Assembly (NCBI GenBank): GCA_013289765.1 | Contig: JABCZI010000009.1 | Coordinates: 62,001-126,000, forward strand | DNA: 64,000 bases | Direction of reading: 5' to 3' | DNA from: Acidobacteriota bacterium | GTDB taxonomy: Bacteria; Acidobacteriota; Terriglobia; Terriglobales; Acidobacteriaceae | Shown here: piece by piece, positions 35,132 to 44,469 of the stretch | How positions within the stretch are numbered: the stretch's first letter is position 1 | How the letters are laid out: each line of letters begins with the position of its first letter | Translations under genes and position numbers: made by a program | Notes under the pieces: model-generated | Seen by the model: only the letters and a program-made list of their open reading frames with translations | Databases searched by the model: none | Told to the model about the DNA's origin: nothing

Positions 35132-35905
35132 TTACATTCCGGACTGGCCGGAATCCTTTTCGATCACCAGCTTGTTATCCACGCTGAAGGCTCCGAAAAC
35201 CTGGCCCGCCTTCATTCCGGCGATCTGTTTATCCATCGCATTCATCACGGCCCCGTAGAGGGTGACGTGCCCATTGTCGACAATGATGCGAATCGGGTGC
35301 GCTGGATCAATTGAATACTTGCCCAGCACGGGATCACGATAGATCGCCCGAGCCGTGCGAATGCGCAATTCATCGTCGAAAGGCGAAACCGGTTCCAGCG
35401 ATATGTTCGCAATCACATCCTTAACTCCCGGCATGGAATAAATATCGGCAAGAGCTTCGTCGCGGCCTACGCCGGTCAAATCCTGGCCTTCCACCGTGAC
35501 CACTCCGTCCTTTACTCCAAGCGCGAAGTAATCAAAAGCATTGTCGTACCCAACGCGCACGTAACTCAGTTTGCGGTCGAGTTTCTGTTCAAGCTGCGCG
35601 TCGGGAACATTCGGACCCGCCACCGTAATCAGATTTCGCACACCTTGCACGTTCGCGGTTTTTCGCGCCAGCTTCGCCGCATCCAGCTTGCGTTGGTAAA
35701 GATCAACCGTACCGTTCAAAGTCACGATGCCGTCATCCACTCTCGACTTCACATCACCAAAATGCTTCTTCGCGAGCTTTTGCTCGACGTTAATTTGAAT
35801 TTGATTGTCATAACGGGATGCAGCCGGAGTTTGCGCGACTAACGTCGCGCTCAAAATTCCGACAGCCAGCATCCCGCCCACAGATTTCCATACTTTCTTT
35901 GTCAT
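35132..35905 (-). CDS. Exported BON-domain protein
   Basis: The 257-aa protein has a signal peptide (MLAVGILSATLVAQT) and three BON-like domains in a row. The first reads VEQKLAKKHFGDVKSRVDDGIVTLNGTVDL in outline with the repeated pattern V..G.VTL.G.V; the others are GVKDGVVTVEGQDLTG and IVDNGHVTLYGAVMN. BON domains bind phospholipid or help keep the outer membrane intact, as in OsmY and DolP. Here it is probably periplasmic. It is monocistronic with a terminator downstream. Regulation is unknown, but osmotic or envelope stress is likely by analogy. Confidence 0.92.
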   Translation of the reverse strand: MTKKVWKSVGGMLAVGILSATLVAQTPAASRYDNQIQINVEQKLAKKHFGDVKSRVDDGIVTLNGTVDLYQRKLDAAKLARKTANVQGVRNLITVAGPNVPDAQLEQKLDRKLSYVRVGYDNAFDYFALGVKDGVVTVEGQDLTGVGRDEALADIYSMPGVKDVIANISLEPVSPFDDELRIRTARAIYRDPVLGKYSIDPAHPIRIIVDNGHVTLYGAVMNAMDKQIAGMKAGQVFGAFSVDNKLVIEKDSGQSGM

Positions 35906-36028
35906 GGGTCACCTCCGACCGTTGACGAAACTTTACGATCTAACTACCTGGTTAATTATTCGATGCGCAGGGGGAGGCCCAGGATGCACGCCCGGCAGCG
36001 TGCCGCCGATGCCAGATTAGTTCGTCAG

Positions 36029-36925
36029 CTAGCGCGAAGCAGCCACGGTAGGAACGGCGGGAGCCGGCGTCGTCGCGGTCTTTTTTTCGATTTCCTTGCG
36101 GCCCGATTTGCGCAGCGTGTTCAATCGGATCACCGTTGCAGCAGCCGTAAAGCGCACATGCGAATTTACGTCGTAGAGGCTGACTTCGATTTTGTCTTCG
36201 AGTGACGGGTCGCCCCGCTCGGCAATCGCTTCCAGCGCCGCAGCTCGCACGATCCAATCTTTATCGTTGATTGCAGCCTTCACCAGGGCCGCGCTGGATT
36301 TCGGGTCCGGATCATGCGCCAGCAAAGTCGCCGCCACCGCGCGCGCCGGATGCGGATCTTTCTTATGTGTGTACCGCCAAGCATCCCACCCAATGCCGGC
36401 AAAAGGAACATAGCCAATTCCTTGTTCGATTCCAATCATCGCCAGCTCTTTGGGATTGTGCAGCGTGTCCACCTGCTGCGCGATCAGGCCGTCGCCTTTG
36501 CGTTCGCCAGTCAGTATGTCGTAATAGACGGAATACGCCGAAGCGTTGTCCTTCAAATCGCGCAGGGAATGAGCGGCGGCCATCACGACCGACATCCGGT
36601 CGTCATTCAAAAGTTTTTGCAGCTTGGGAATAGAGTCGGTCGCGTGCATCTGCCCCAAGGCAACAGCGCCGGCGGAGCGCACTTCGGGGCGGTCATCCTC
36701 CAAGGCGCCTTCGGCGAGTTTCCGAGCGTGCGCGTTGTCGCGAAGCAAGCCCAAGGCACGAATGCCCAGGGCTCGTTGCGCAGCGTTTTTGGACTGGGCC
36801 GCCGATTCAAACAGGGCCCACGCCTTCTGTTGACCACTTACCGCGAAAGAGGAAGGTACGCTAAGTACCGCGCAAACAGCTGCACTAGCTAACAAGAGTG
36901 AAATTCGTAGACGAGTGAGGGACAC
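36029..36925 (-). CDS. Exported HEAT-repeat protein
   Basis: Signal peptide (LLLASAAVCAVLSVPSSFA), then alpha-helical HEAT repeats: ALGIRALGLLRDNAHARKLA, PEVRSAGAVALGQMHATDSI, MSVVMAAAHSLRDL and WIVRAAALEAIAERGDPSL. A central insertion of about 55 residues includes a short hydrophobic stretch (GIEQGIGYVPFAGIGWDAW). HEAT scaffolds bind other proteins; the partner is unknown. The protein is 298 aa and ends in a Pro/Ala-rich tail. It is transcribed leftward between the BON and purB genes, with 120-bp gaps on each side. Confidence 0.85.
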   Translation of the reverse strand: MSLTRLRISLLLASAAVCAVLSVPSSFAVSGQQKAWALFESAAQSKNAAQRALGIRALGLLRDNAHARKLAEGALEDDRPEVRSAGAVALGQMHATDSIPKLQKLLNDDRMSVVMAAAHSLRDLKDNASAYSVYYDILTGERKGDGLIAQQVDTLHNPKELAMIGIEQGIGYVPFAGIGWDAWRYTHKKDPHPARAVAATLLAHDPDPKSSAALVKAAINDKDWIVRAAALEAIAERGDPSLEDKIEVSLYDVNSHVRFTAAATVIRLNTLRKSGRKEIEKKTATTPAPAVPTVAASR

Positions 36926-37059
36926 GACGGTCCTCCCGGGCGGGCTTTTCCTGCGGCCTATACCGATCCGCGAAGCTAAGATGCAGATGGATGAGAAAAG
37001 GGAACCTTAAATCGGCGCAGGCCTGTTTTGGTTGGGAAAGCGATCTGGGCACCTGGTCA

Positions 37060-38421
37060 CTAACGAGAGCGCTTGGAGGATTTCGACGGAGTCCTGGCCT
37101 TCGCGGACCGCCCTTCACCGTTCCCTGTGCTGCCAAAGACCCGCGTGAAGATCTTGTCCACATTCTTTAACTGCCGCGCCAGATCAAATGCCTGCTTGAT
37201 CTGTTTGCGCGGAACTTTATTCGTAATTGTTTTATCCGCCAGCACTAGCTGCTTAAAATCCAGCCCTTCCCTCCACGCCCGCATGGCGTGCGCCTGGACC
37301 GAACGGTAAGCCACTTCGCGAGAGACGCCGTGCTCCACCAGGTCGAGCAACAGTTGCCCGCTGAAAATAAGTCCGCGCGTGCTCTCCAGATTCGCCAGCA
37401 TGCGTTCGGGATAGACGAACATGGTTTCGATCAGATTGCTGGTCTTATTAAGAAGGTAGTCGAGCAACGTTGTCGAATCGGGCAGGATGATTCGCTCCGC
37501 AGACGAGTGTGAAATATCGCGCTCATGCCAGAGCGCAACATTTTCAAATCCCGCCTGCGCGTTGCCGCGCACCACTCGTGCCAAACCACTGATCTGCTCG
37601 CACGTGATTGGATTTCTCTTGTGCGGCATGGCCGAAGAGCCTTTCTGTTTTTCGCTGAAGAACTCCTCGGCCTCGCGAACTTCCGTGCGCTGCAAGTGCC
37701 GGATTTCCGTCGCGATCTTATCCAGGGTGGAAGCAATCACGGCCAGCGTGGCGAGATAGTGCGCGTGCCGGTCGCGCTGAATCACCTGCGATGAGACCGC
37801 CGCCGCCTTCAGTCCCAACCGCGCGCAAATCTTCTCTTCGATCTCCGGCGTGAGATGGGCGAAGATTCCCACTGCGCCGGAAAACTTTCCTATCCGCATA
37901 TCTTCAGCGGCCGCGGCAAAGCGAGCGATGTTGCGTTGCGTCTCCGAATACCAATTCGCCAGCTTGAATCCAAACGTGATGGGCTCGGCATGGATGCCGT
38001 GCGTGCGCCCCACCATCGGCGTGTCCTTAAACTCCCACGCGCGGCGTTCGAGCACTTCCGCCAGGCGTTCGAGATCCTGCGCAATCAGCGCCGACGCCTG
38101 CTTGATGAGCAACGCCTGCGCCGTGTCCACCACGTCATTCGAAGTAAGGCCGTAGTGAAACCAGCGTGCGTGTGGACCGACGATCTCCGCCACGGCCGTG
38201 GTGAAGGCGATCACATCATGGCGCACTTCGGCTTCGATCTCGTGAATGCGCGCCACGCTAAAATCCGCGCGCTCGCGAATCGCCCGCGCCGCCTCTTTCG
38301 GCACCATGCCGGCTTCTGCCAAAGTTTCAGTCGCGGCAACTTCCACCGCCAGCCAGGTGCGAAAGCGGTTCTCATCGTTCCAGATGCGGCCCATCTCCGG
38401 GCGGGTATAGCGCGAGATCAA
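37060..38421 (-). CDS. purB: Adenylosuccinate lyase PurB
   Basis: PurB catalyses two steps in purine synthesis: SAICAR to AICAR, and adenylosuccinate to AMP, each releasing fumarate. The 453-aa protein has RYTRPEMGRIWNDENRFRTW at the N-terminus, VGRTHGIHAEP (catalytic His), and the superfamily signature SSAMPHKRNPI with the catalytic Ser in the flexible loop. Length is normal apart from a Ser/Lys/Arg tail of about 20 residues (ARTPSKSSKRSR). No other purine gene is adjacent. Confidence 0.96.
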   Translation of the reverse strand: MISRYTRPEMGRIWNDENRFRTWLAVEVAATETLAEAGMVPKEAARAIRERADFSVARIHEIEAEVRHDVIAFTTAVAEIVGPHARWFHYGLTSNDVVDTAQALLIKQASALIAQDLERLAEVLERRAWEFKDTPMVGRTHGIHAEPITFGFKLANWYSETQRNIARFAAAAEDMRIGKFSGAVGIFAHLTPEIEEKICARLGLKAAAVSSQVIQRDRHAHYLATLAVIASTLDKIATEIRHLQRTEVREAEEFFSEKQKGSSAMPHKRNPITCEQISGLARVVRGNAQAGFENVALWHERDISHSSAERIILPDSTTLLDYLLNKTSNLIETMFVYPERMLANLESTRGLIFSGQLLLDLVEHGVSREVAYRSVQAHAMRAWREGLDFKQLVLADKTITNKVPRKQIKQAFDLARQLKNVDKIFTRVFGSTGNGEGRSAKARTPSKSSKRSR

Positions 38422-38680
38422 GGCGGATACGCCTCCTGTCGTTGTTGGCTAAAGTGCTCGTGAAAGCGGGACAGAGGATTCTAAATGGAGTGCGGGGAAA
38501 GAGGCCAGCGCAGAGCCAGTTTTCGAGTCGATTGTTTGACAGCGGATAATGCCAAGCCTAGCATCGGGATTGGGTAAGCCACCTCATTCTTACTCTTCAG
38601 GTTCTCTGAACTAAGTCAGCCCATCTGAAGTTTTCCCCCTTAGCAATTCAAAGCCTGGTAACTCCAGGTAAGGAGTCCGC

Positions 38681-40246
38681 GTGCAGAAGCAATGGCGATT
38701 CGTCTGTCTGGCATTGGCGGCGATCCAGATGGCCAGCGTCGCGGTCGCGCAGCGGGTCGTGACCGAATCCGGTGCGCTGTCGGGGATAAGAGAAAGTGGG
38801 TTGAGCATCTACAAAGGCGTCTCATTCGCCGCACCCCCGGTCGGGGACTTGCGTTGGCGGCCGCCAGTACTGGCCGCGCCCTGGACTGGAACGCATAAGG
38901 CAGATGCGTTTGCGCCGGCGTGTATGCAGGATGGGGTATCCATGCCGGGTGAAACGCCGCCTGCGGTGAGTGAGGATTGTCTTTACCTCAACATCTGGAC
39001 GCCTGCAAAAAAGAAGACTGCGCACGAGCGCCTTCCCGTGATCGTCTGGATCTACGGTGGCGGATACATCAACGGATCGGCCTCGATGCCTTTGTACTGG
39101 GGCGACCGGCTCGCGCGCAAAGGTGTGATCGTGGTCACCATCGCCTATCGGATTGGTCCGCTCGGCTTTCTCGCGCATCCTGAACTGACGCGCGAGTCTC
39201 CGCATCACTCGTCCGGGAACTACGGCCTGATGGACCAGGTCGCCGCGCTCGAATGGATTCACAGGAACATTGCAGCCTTTGGCGGCGACCCGAAAAACGT
39301 AACCATTGCCGGGCAATCCTCCGGCGCGATGTCGGTCAGCATCCTGATGGCTTCGCCCCTTGCGAAAGGCCTGTTTCAGCGTGCCATCGGAGAGAGCGGC
39401 GGTCTGTTTGAGCCGATCCAGATTGCGCCAAAGTATCTGCTAGCCAATGCAGAACACGACGGCGAGAAGTATGCCGCTTCGCTGGGTGCGGCCACGCTTC
39501 CGGAACTGCGCCGGCTCCCGGCGATTAAACTCACCGGCAACGCCGGCGGCATCTGCCATCCGGTGATCGATCCCTATGTGCTTCCGGTTTCGCCCTATGA
39601 TGCGTTCGCTTCGGGGCAGCAGAACGATGTCCCCCTGCTCCTTGGTTCAAACGCCGACGAGGCGCGTGCGTTGGTGGATGTCACTCAAGTAAAGGCCGCC
39701 ACGTTTGCGAGCGACCTTGAGCACAGCTTTGGCGCGCTGCCGCCTCCGCTCCTCTCTGCGTATCCTTATGTAACCGATCAGGAGGCGAAGCAGGCGCGGC
39801 TCAACCTGGAGCGCGACCTCCGCTTCGGCTGGGATATGTGGACTTGGGCGAGACTGCAAGCTGGAAGCGGACAGAGCAGTGTCTACTACTATTCCTTTCG
39901 ACAGCAGCCGCCGTTCCCAGTGGGCTCCGTCTATGACGGCTGGGGAGCGAGCCACTTCGCCGAACTCTGGTATGTCTTTGATCATCTCGATCAGTCGCCT
40001 TGGCACTGGAGCGCTGCCGATCGCAAGGTGGCTGAGGAAGTGTCCGGTTATTGGATTAACTTCACGAAGTCGGGCAATCCGAACGGCACCGGTCTGCCGA
40101 CGTGGCCGGCGTTTACCAGCACCGATAGCAAGGTCATCTATCTCGGCGATCCAATCGTCATCGGTGGAGTCGCGAATATTAATAGTCTGAAGGTCTTCGA
40201 TGCTGTCTACACGGCAGTGCGTGGAACACCATTTGCTGCACGTTGA
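38681..40246 (+). CDS. Exported type-B carboxylesterase
   Basis: GTG 38681 is preceded by AAGGAG with about 6 nt between. A signal peptide (CLALAAIQMASVAVAQ) leads to a 500-residue alpha/beta hydrolase of the carboxylesterase/para-nitrobenzyl esterase family: YKGVSFAAPPVGDLRW, SEDCLYLNIWTP, the oxyanion hole YGGGYINGS, and the nucleophile elbow AGQSSGAMS. The acid is in LLGSNADEAR, and the catalytic His near DGWGASHFAELWYVF. It hydrolyses esters in the periplasm or outside; the natural substrate is unknown. The CPBP protease gene follows on the same strand 53 bp downstream. Confidence 0.93.
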   Translation: MQKQWRFVCLALAAIQMASVAVAQRVVTESGALSGIRESGLSIYKGVSFAAPPVGDLRWRPPVLAAPWTGTHKADAFAPACMQDGVSMPGETPPAVSEDCLYLNIWTPAKKKTAHERLPVIVWIYGGGYINGSASMPLYWGDRLARKGVIVVTIAYRIGPLGFLAHPELTRESPHHSSGNYGLMDQVAALEWIHRNIAAFGGDPKNVTIAGQSSGAMSVSILMASPLAKGLFQRAIGESGGLFEPIQIAPKYLLANAEHDGEKYAASLGAATLPELRRLPAIKLTGNAGGICHPVIDPYVLPVSPYDAFASGQQNDVPLLLGSNADEARALVDVTQVKAATFASDLEHSFGALPPPLLSAYPYVTDQEAKQARLNLERDLRFGWDMWTWARLQAGSGQSSVYYYSFRQQPPFPVGSVYDGWGASHFAELWYVFDHLDQSPWHWSAADRKVAEEVSGYWINFTKSGNPNGTGLPTWPAFTSTDSKVIYLGDPIVIGGVANINSLKVFDAVYTAVRGTPFAAR

Positions 40247-40299
40247 GAACGCCCGTCAGACGGAGCGCCTCAAAGCAGAATCCGACTGAGGAGAAGAAA

Positions 40300-41250
40300 A
40301 TGCCTTTGGCCAACATTGAAATAGAGCCGGAAACTTCAACGCAAAAACGGACTGCGCGCACGGTATTTATTGGCACGCAAGGGATACGGTCTGGCTGGAG
40401 CATGCTGATTTTTCTGGGGATCGTAATGGCGCTGGTCTTGTTGTCACGCGTCCCTGTGAACCGCCTGCTGCACTACATGAATCACGCGCCAGGCCTTCAG
40501 TCGTGGGTTCCTGTAGTCTCCATCGCTTTTCCGGCGCTGCTCATTTTCGTTGCCACGGCAATCATGGCGAAGATTGAGAAAAGGCCGGTGCTGTCGTACG
40601 GATTCACGGGAGAACGCAAGCTGTCGCGATTCGTTTTCGGTCTTTTCGGCGGCGTAGCAGCGCTTTCCGCTTTGGTTCTGGTGCTGAAGATGAGAGGGCT
40701 ACTGATCTTTGACGGGCAAACGTTGCATGGAAAAGGCGCATGGGGGTACGGCTTGCAATGGGGTATGGCCCTTCTGCTGACGGCGCTGTTCGAGGAGTCC
40801 CTCTTGCGCGGTTATCTCCAATTCACGCTGGCACGAGGCATTGGATTCTGGTGGGCGGCATTCGTGCTCTCCATCGGTTTCGGAGCCTTACATTTGCCAA
40901 ATCACGGAGAATCACCGATCGGCATTCTTTCGGTGGTGGGCATCGGGTTCGTATTCTGCATGAGTCTATGGTTGACGAAATCGCTTTACTGGGCCGTCGG
41001 CCTGCACGCCGGATGGGATTGGGCCGAGACCTATCTCTACGGCGTATCGGACAGTGGTCAGGCATCAAGCCAACACTTGTTCGCGACTCATCCTTCGGGC
41101 AGTCTGCTATGGAGTGGCGGTGCGACCGGGCCGGAAGGCAGCATTTATGTGATCCCTACCATGGCTGTGATCGCGCTCGGTGTGTGGATTGCCTGGGGCA
41201 AAAGCGAGCGGCGCAAGGAATCTGCCGCCGTTCTGGCGATACATCCCTAA
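40300..41250 (+). CDS. CPBP-family intramembrane protease
   Basis: The frame overlaps the esterase stop if the earliest start is used, but ATG 40300 with GAGGAG about 6 nt upstream is better. The 316-aa protein has about seven or eight membrane segments. The CPBP/Rce1-like site is complete: EESLLRGYLQ (Glu-Glu and Arg), IGFGALHLPNH (His), and GLHAGWDWAE (His and Trp). Members cleave prenylated or other membrane substrates, or protect against bacteriocins; the substrate here is unknown. It probably forms a short operon with the esterase. Confidence 0.9.
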   Translation: MPLANIEIEPETSTQKRTARTVFIGTQGIRSGWSMLIFLGIVMALVLLSRVPVNRLLHYMNHAPGLQSWVPVVSIAFPALLIFVATAIMAKIEKRPVLSYGFTGERKLSRFVFGLFGGVAALSALVLVLKMRGLLIFDGQTLHGKGAWGYGLQWGMALLLTALFEESLLRGYLQFTLARGIGFWWAAFVLSIGFGALHLPNHGESPIGILSVVGIGFVFCMSLWLTKSLYWAVGLHAGWDWAETYLYGVSDSGQASSQHLFATHPSGSLLWSGGATGPEGSIYVIPTMAVIALGVWIAWGKSERRKESAAVLAIHP

Positions 41251-41319
41251 AAGAGCGCAAAGAGAAGAGCGCCAAGTCCATATGACTCTGAGGCAGATTT
41301 TTGTGATTTAATTGTCGGC

Positions 41320-41859
41320 ATGGAACAGGTTCAGATCAGTCCGCGCCCCATAGTTGGAGCCATCATTGTGGTGAGCGGCCTCGCTGTGTCATTCCTTCTG
41401 TGGCTGGTGTACGTGCATCACGCATCGGCTGATTTCGCGGGGCGGTGGATGTTTTTGCCGGCGCTCAACGCGCTGCTGAATGGATTGTGCGCGATTGCCC
41501 TCTGCGTGGGTTTGTATTTCATCAAACATCACAATTGGAAAGCGCATCGCACAAGCATGCTGCTGGCCTTCGCGTTCTCTTCCGCTTTTCTTGTGAGCTA
41601 CATTGCGAATCACGCGCTGCATGGCGACACGATTTTCCCCGGCCATGGTCCGGTGCGCACGCTGTATCTTTCCATTTTAGCCAGCCATGTCATCCTCTCC
41701 ATTGTCGCGTTGCCGATGGTGCTGACAACGTTCTTCTTCTCGCTGACCGGCCGGTTCGCGATGCACCGGCGGATTGCACGCTTCACGTTCCCGATTTGGC
41801 TGTACGTGTCGGTTACCGGCGTGGTGGTTTTTGCCTTCCTCAAGGTGTACGCCTACTAG
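41320..41859 (+). CDS. DUF420 family membrane protein
   Basis: The 179-aa protein has five hydrophobic segments (about residues 11-31, 44-66, 78-98, 112-136, 150-172). Conserved His residues are in the loops (YFIKHHNWKAHRTSM, ANHALHGDT), together with the C-terminal MHRRIARFTFPIWLYVSVTG. This is the DUF420 pattern, related to CtaM of Bacillales, needed for maturation of haem-copper oxidases. No oxidase genes are adjacent, so the role is only suggested. It follows the CPBP gene by 70 bp on the same strand. Confidence 0.9.
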   Translation: MEQVQISPRPIVGAIIVVSGLAVSFLLWLVYVHHASADFAGRWMFLPALNALLNGLCAIALCVGLYFIKHHNWKAHRTSMLLAFAFSSAFLVSYIANHALHGDTIFPGHGPVRTLYLSILASHVILSIVALPMVLTTFFFSLTGRFAMHRRIARFTFPIWLYVSVTGVVVFAFLKVYAY

Positions 41860-41981
41860 CTTCCGCGATCGATCCACGTGCGTCGAGAGCATAATGGGGA
41901 AGACTTGAGGGGGAGGAGACCAGGGCCTGGCGCTGGCACCTTCACGCCCAAACGGCATACAATACTTTACTGAGATTCGTT

Positions 41982-42458
41982 ATGTCACCCACGCCAGAAG
42001 ACCTAACCATTATTAAAGATGACATGATCGCCTTCGTTGAAGGCCACGGCATGCGCCGTTTCCATGGCTACGTGGATTACGACGAGGTGCAGTGCGTCAT
42101 GTGGGAGACCGGAACCAATCCCGACGGCTGGAAGGATTTCGTCGAACTCGCCAAGACCGCGGGCGCGCCATTCCTGACCATGCATTCCTGGAAGCTGGAA
42201 CGCGACGAACTTGATGAGTTGGTGCAGCGGCTCGCCCACTCTGAATTTTCCGATGGCGACGACGTTGAAGACGCGCGCTGGTTGCGGGCTCACGTGGGCA
42301 AAGTCGGATTTCTGCAGTTGGGCTGGGCCTACCAGGGCTCGATGTTTCTGTGCGAAGTCAGCACTGAGTGGTATGAGCGCTATCAGCGACTGCTGGAAAT
42401 GTCGGAAGATTTCGGCGGCATCCCCATCGACGAATCGGATCCGGACGACGAGAGCTAG
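41982..42458 (+). CDS. Conserved acidic protein of unknown function, coupled to recJ
   Basis: A 158-aa soluble acidic protein (C-terminus IDESDPDDES) with no signal peptide, membrane segment or known motif. Trp and aromatic residues are frequent (DEVQCVMWETGTNPDGWKDF, FLQLGWAYQGSMFLCEVSTE). Its stop is 2 bp before the GTG of recJ, so the two are almost certainly translationally coupled and expressed together. A role linked to RecJ or DNA repair is inference from position only. Confidence 0.82.
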   Translation: MSPTPEDLTIIKDDMIAFVEGHGMRRFHGYVDYDEVQCVMWETGTNPDGWKDFVELAKTAGAPFLTMHSWKLERDELDELVQRLAHSEFSDGDDVEDARWLRAHVGKVGFLQLGWAYQGSMFLCEVSTEWYERYQRLLEMSEDFGGIPIDESDPDDES

Positions 42459-42460
42459 CG

Positions 42461-44458
42461 GTGCGCTGGGAACTGGCTGCGCAAGATCCAGCGCAAGTGC
42501 GGGCTCTGGCGGCATCGCTTTGTGATTTGCCCGAACTGTTTGCCGGCTCGCGTGCGTTGCATAGCAAGAGGCAGGGCAGCCACCTTCATACGCTGGCGCG
42601 TCTGCTCGTTCGACGCGGCATTGCGGATGCCGATTCCGCTTCCCACTTTCTCTTTCCCTGCATTTCTCACCTGCACGCTCCTGAGCAAATGACGGGCGTG
42701 CGTGCCGCCGTCGATCGCCTGGATGCGGCCATCGAACGCAAAGAGCCGATGCTCATCTACGGCGACTACGACGTCGATGGCACGATGGCGGTGATCATTT
42801 TGAAAACTGCGATCGAACTTTGCGGAGGCGCGGCGGATTTCCATGTGCCTCACCGCATCCGCGAAGGCTACGATCTGCGCGACGACGTGATCGAACGCGC
42901 GGCTGCGGCGGGCATTCGTCTCATCATCAGTGTGGACATGGGCATTCGCGCCTTCGCTCCGGCGGAGACCGCGCAGCGTCTGGGCGTTGATTTGATCGTC
43001 ACCGATCATCACTTGCCCGGACCGGACGGCGTGCCCAGGGCGTTGGCGGTCGTCAATCCGAATCAGGCTGGATGTGAATATCCGTACAAGCAACTGTGCG
43101 GCGCTGGGGTCGCGTTCAAAGTTGCGCAGGGATTGATGCGGCGCCGTCGCGATCCGAAAGATCAGGAGCGCATGTTGCGGTCGTTCATGAAAGTGGTGGC
43201 GATCGCAACCATTGCCGACGCGGTGCCGCTGACCGGCGAGAACCGAGTGTTTGCCCGGCTGGGGCTCGACGAGCTGCGCCGCGCGGTGAATCCTGGGTTG
43301 AAAGCGCTGCTGGAAGTGGCGCAGATTTCATCCAAGCGTCCGCCGAACTCCACCGAAGTTGCGTTCCGCATTGCGCCGCGCATTAACGCCGCTGGACGCA
43401 TGGATGTGGCTCGCGACGTGATCGAACTCTTCAGTGTGAAGGATGCAGTGCGTGCGCGGGAGTTGGCCGCGAAGCTTGACCGGCTCAACGCCGACCGGCA
43501 GGAAGAAGAGCGGCGAATTCTGCGCGCGGTGGAAGAGCGGATCAGCGGCGAGCCGGCGCTGTGCGAGGCTTATTGCATCGTGGTGGATGGTGAAGGCTGG
43601 CATCGCGGCGTGATCGGCATTGCGGCTACGCGCGTGGTGGAGCGCTATCACCGCCCTGCCATCGTAATTTCGCGCGATGGAGAAGAGGCGTTCGGTTCCG
43701 GCCGTTCGATTCGTCCCTTTCATTTGCTTGAGGCGGTCGAATCGTCGCACAGTCTTTTCACGCGTTACGGGGGACACTCTCATGCGTGCGGATTCGCGAT
43801 GCCCTCCGCAAATGTGGCGCAACTTCGAATGGAACTCGACACGTTCGCGCGGACCCGGCTCACTGCGGCGGATTTCGATCCGGTACTCGATGTCGAGGCG
43901 GAATTGGATTTCGGAGAAATCACTCCCGCACTCTTTCAGATGCTGCGCCTGCTCGAGCCTTATGGCACGGGCAATCACGAGCCTGCATTCAGCGCGCGCG
44001 GCGTCCGACTGACCGCGCCGCCCAAAATTCTGAAAGATAAACACATCAAGCTTAAGCTGAGAGCGGGTGAGTATATCGACGGCCATCAATTCTCTGCGCA
44101 CGAGCCCGGCAAAGAAGAAGAGCTTTCGGCGGTTGCGATTCTGGCAACGCCGAGATGTCATCCTGACGGCGCCGCGATTCGCCGCAGTGAAAAAGCTGAG
44201 GCTGCACAAGTTCTGCAATTGAGAGCGGACAATCGAGAACTGAGAACCGCTTCTCGCCTGATTACCTTCGACGCCCTGGGCTGGCACATGGCGGAACGGA
44301 TGCAGCAATCGCCGCTGCTGGCGGGCGATGCCATTGATGTCGCCTTTACGATTGGCCACAATGATCATCCCGACTTCGGCGGCCTGGAGTTGTCTCTGAG
44401 GGACTTTAAGAGCCCGAGGGTAGCGCAGGGGGCGACGGAGCCCGTGACTCTCAAGTAA
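42461..44458 (+). CDS. recJ: Single-stranded-DNA-specific exonuclease RecJ
   Basis: RecJ digests single-stranded DNA 5' to 3' in recombination, mismatch and excision repair. The 665-aa protein has the DHH phosphoesterase motifs LIYGDYDVDGTMAVI (near residue 100), LIVTDHHLPGPDG (near residue 180) and the DHHA1 end motif RYGGHSHACGFAM (near residue 435), and then the OB-like domain ending around 560. The tail contains a less conserved stretch with Arg/Ser-rich inserts. GTG 42461 is the start; it lies 2 bp after the previous stop. recJ and the rhomboid gene converge with an 11-bp gap. Confidence 0.96.
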   Translation: MRWELAAQDPAQVRALAASLCDLPELFAGSRALHSKRQGSHLHTLARLLVRRGIADADSASHFLFPCISHLHAPEQMTGVRAAVDRLDAAIERKEPMLIYGDYDVDGTMAVIILKTAIELCGGAADFHVPHRIREGYDLRDDVIERAAAAGIRLIISVDMGIRAFAPAETAQRLGVDLIVTDHHLPGPDGVPRALAVVNPNQAGCEYPYKQLCGAGVAFKVAQGLMRRRRDPKDQERMLRSFMKVVAIATIADAVPLTGENRVFARLGLDELRRAVNPGLKALLEVAQISSKRPPNSTEVAFRIAPRINAAGRMDVARDVIELFSVKDAVRARELAAKLDRLNADRQEEERRILRAVEERISGEPALCEAYCIVVDGEGWHRGVIGIAATRVVERYHRPAIVISRDGEEAFGSGRSIRPFHLLEAVESSHSLFTRYGGHSHACGFAMPSANVAQLRMELDTFARTRLTAADFDPVLDVEAELDFGEITPALFQMLRLLEPYGTGNHEPAFSARGVRLTAPPKILKDKHIKLKLRAGEYIDGHQFSAHEPGKEEELSAVAILATPRCHPDGAAIRRSEKAEAAQVLQLRADNRELRTASRLITFDALGWHMAERMQQSPLLAGDAIDVAFTIGHNDHPDFGGLELSLRDFKSPRVAQGATEPVTLK

Positions 44459-44469
44459 TCGCCAGCGAC

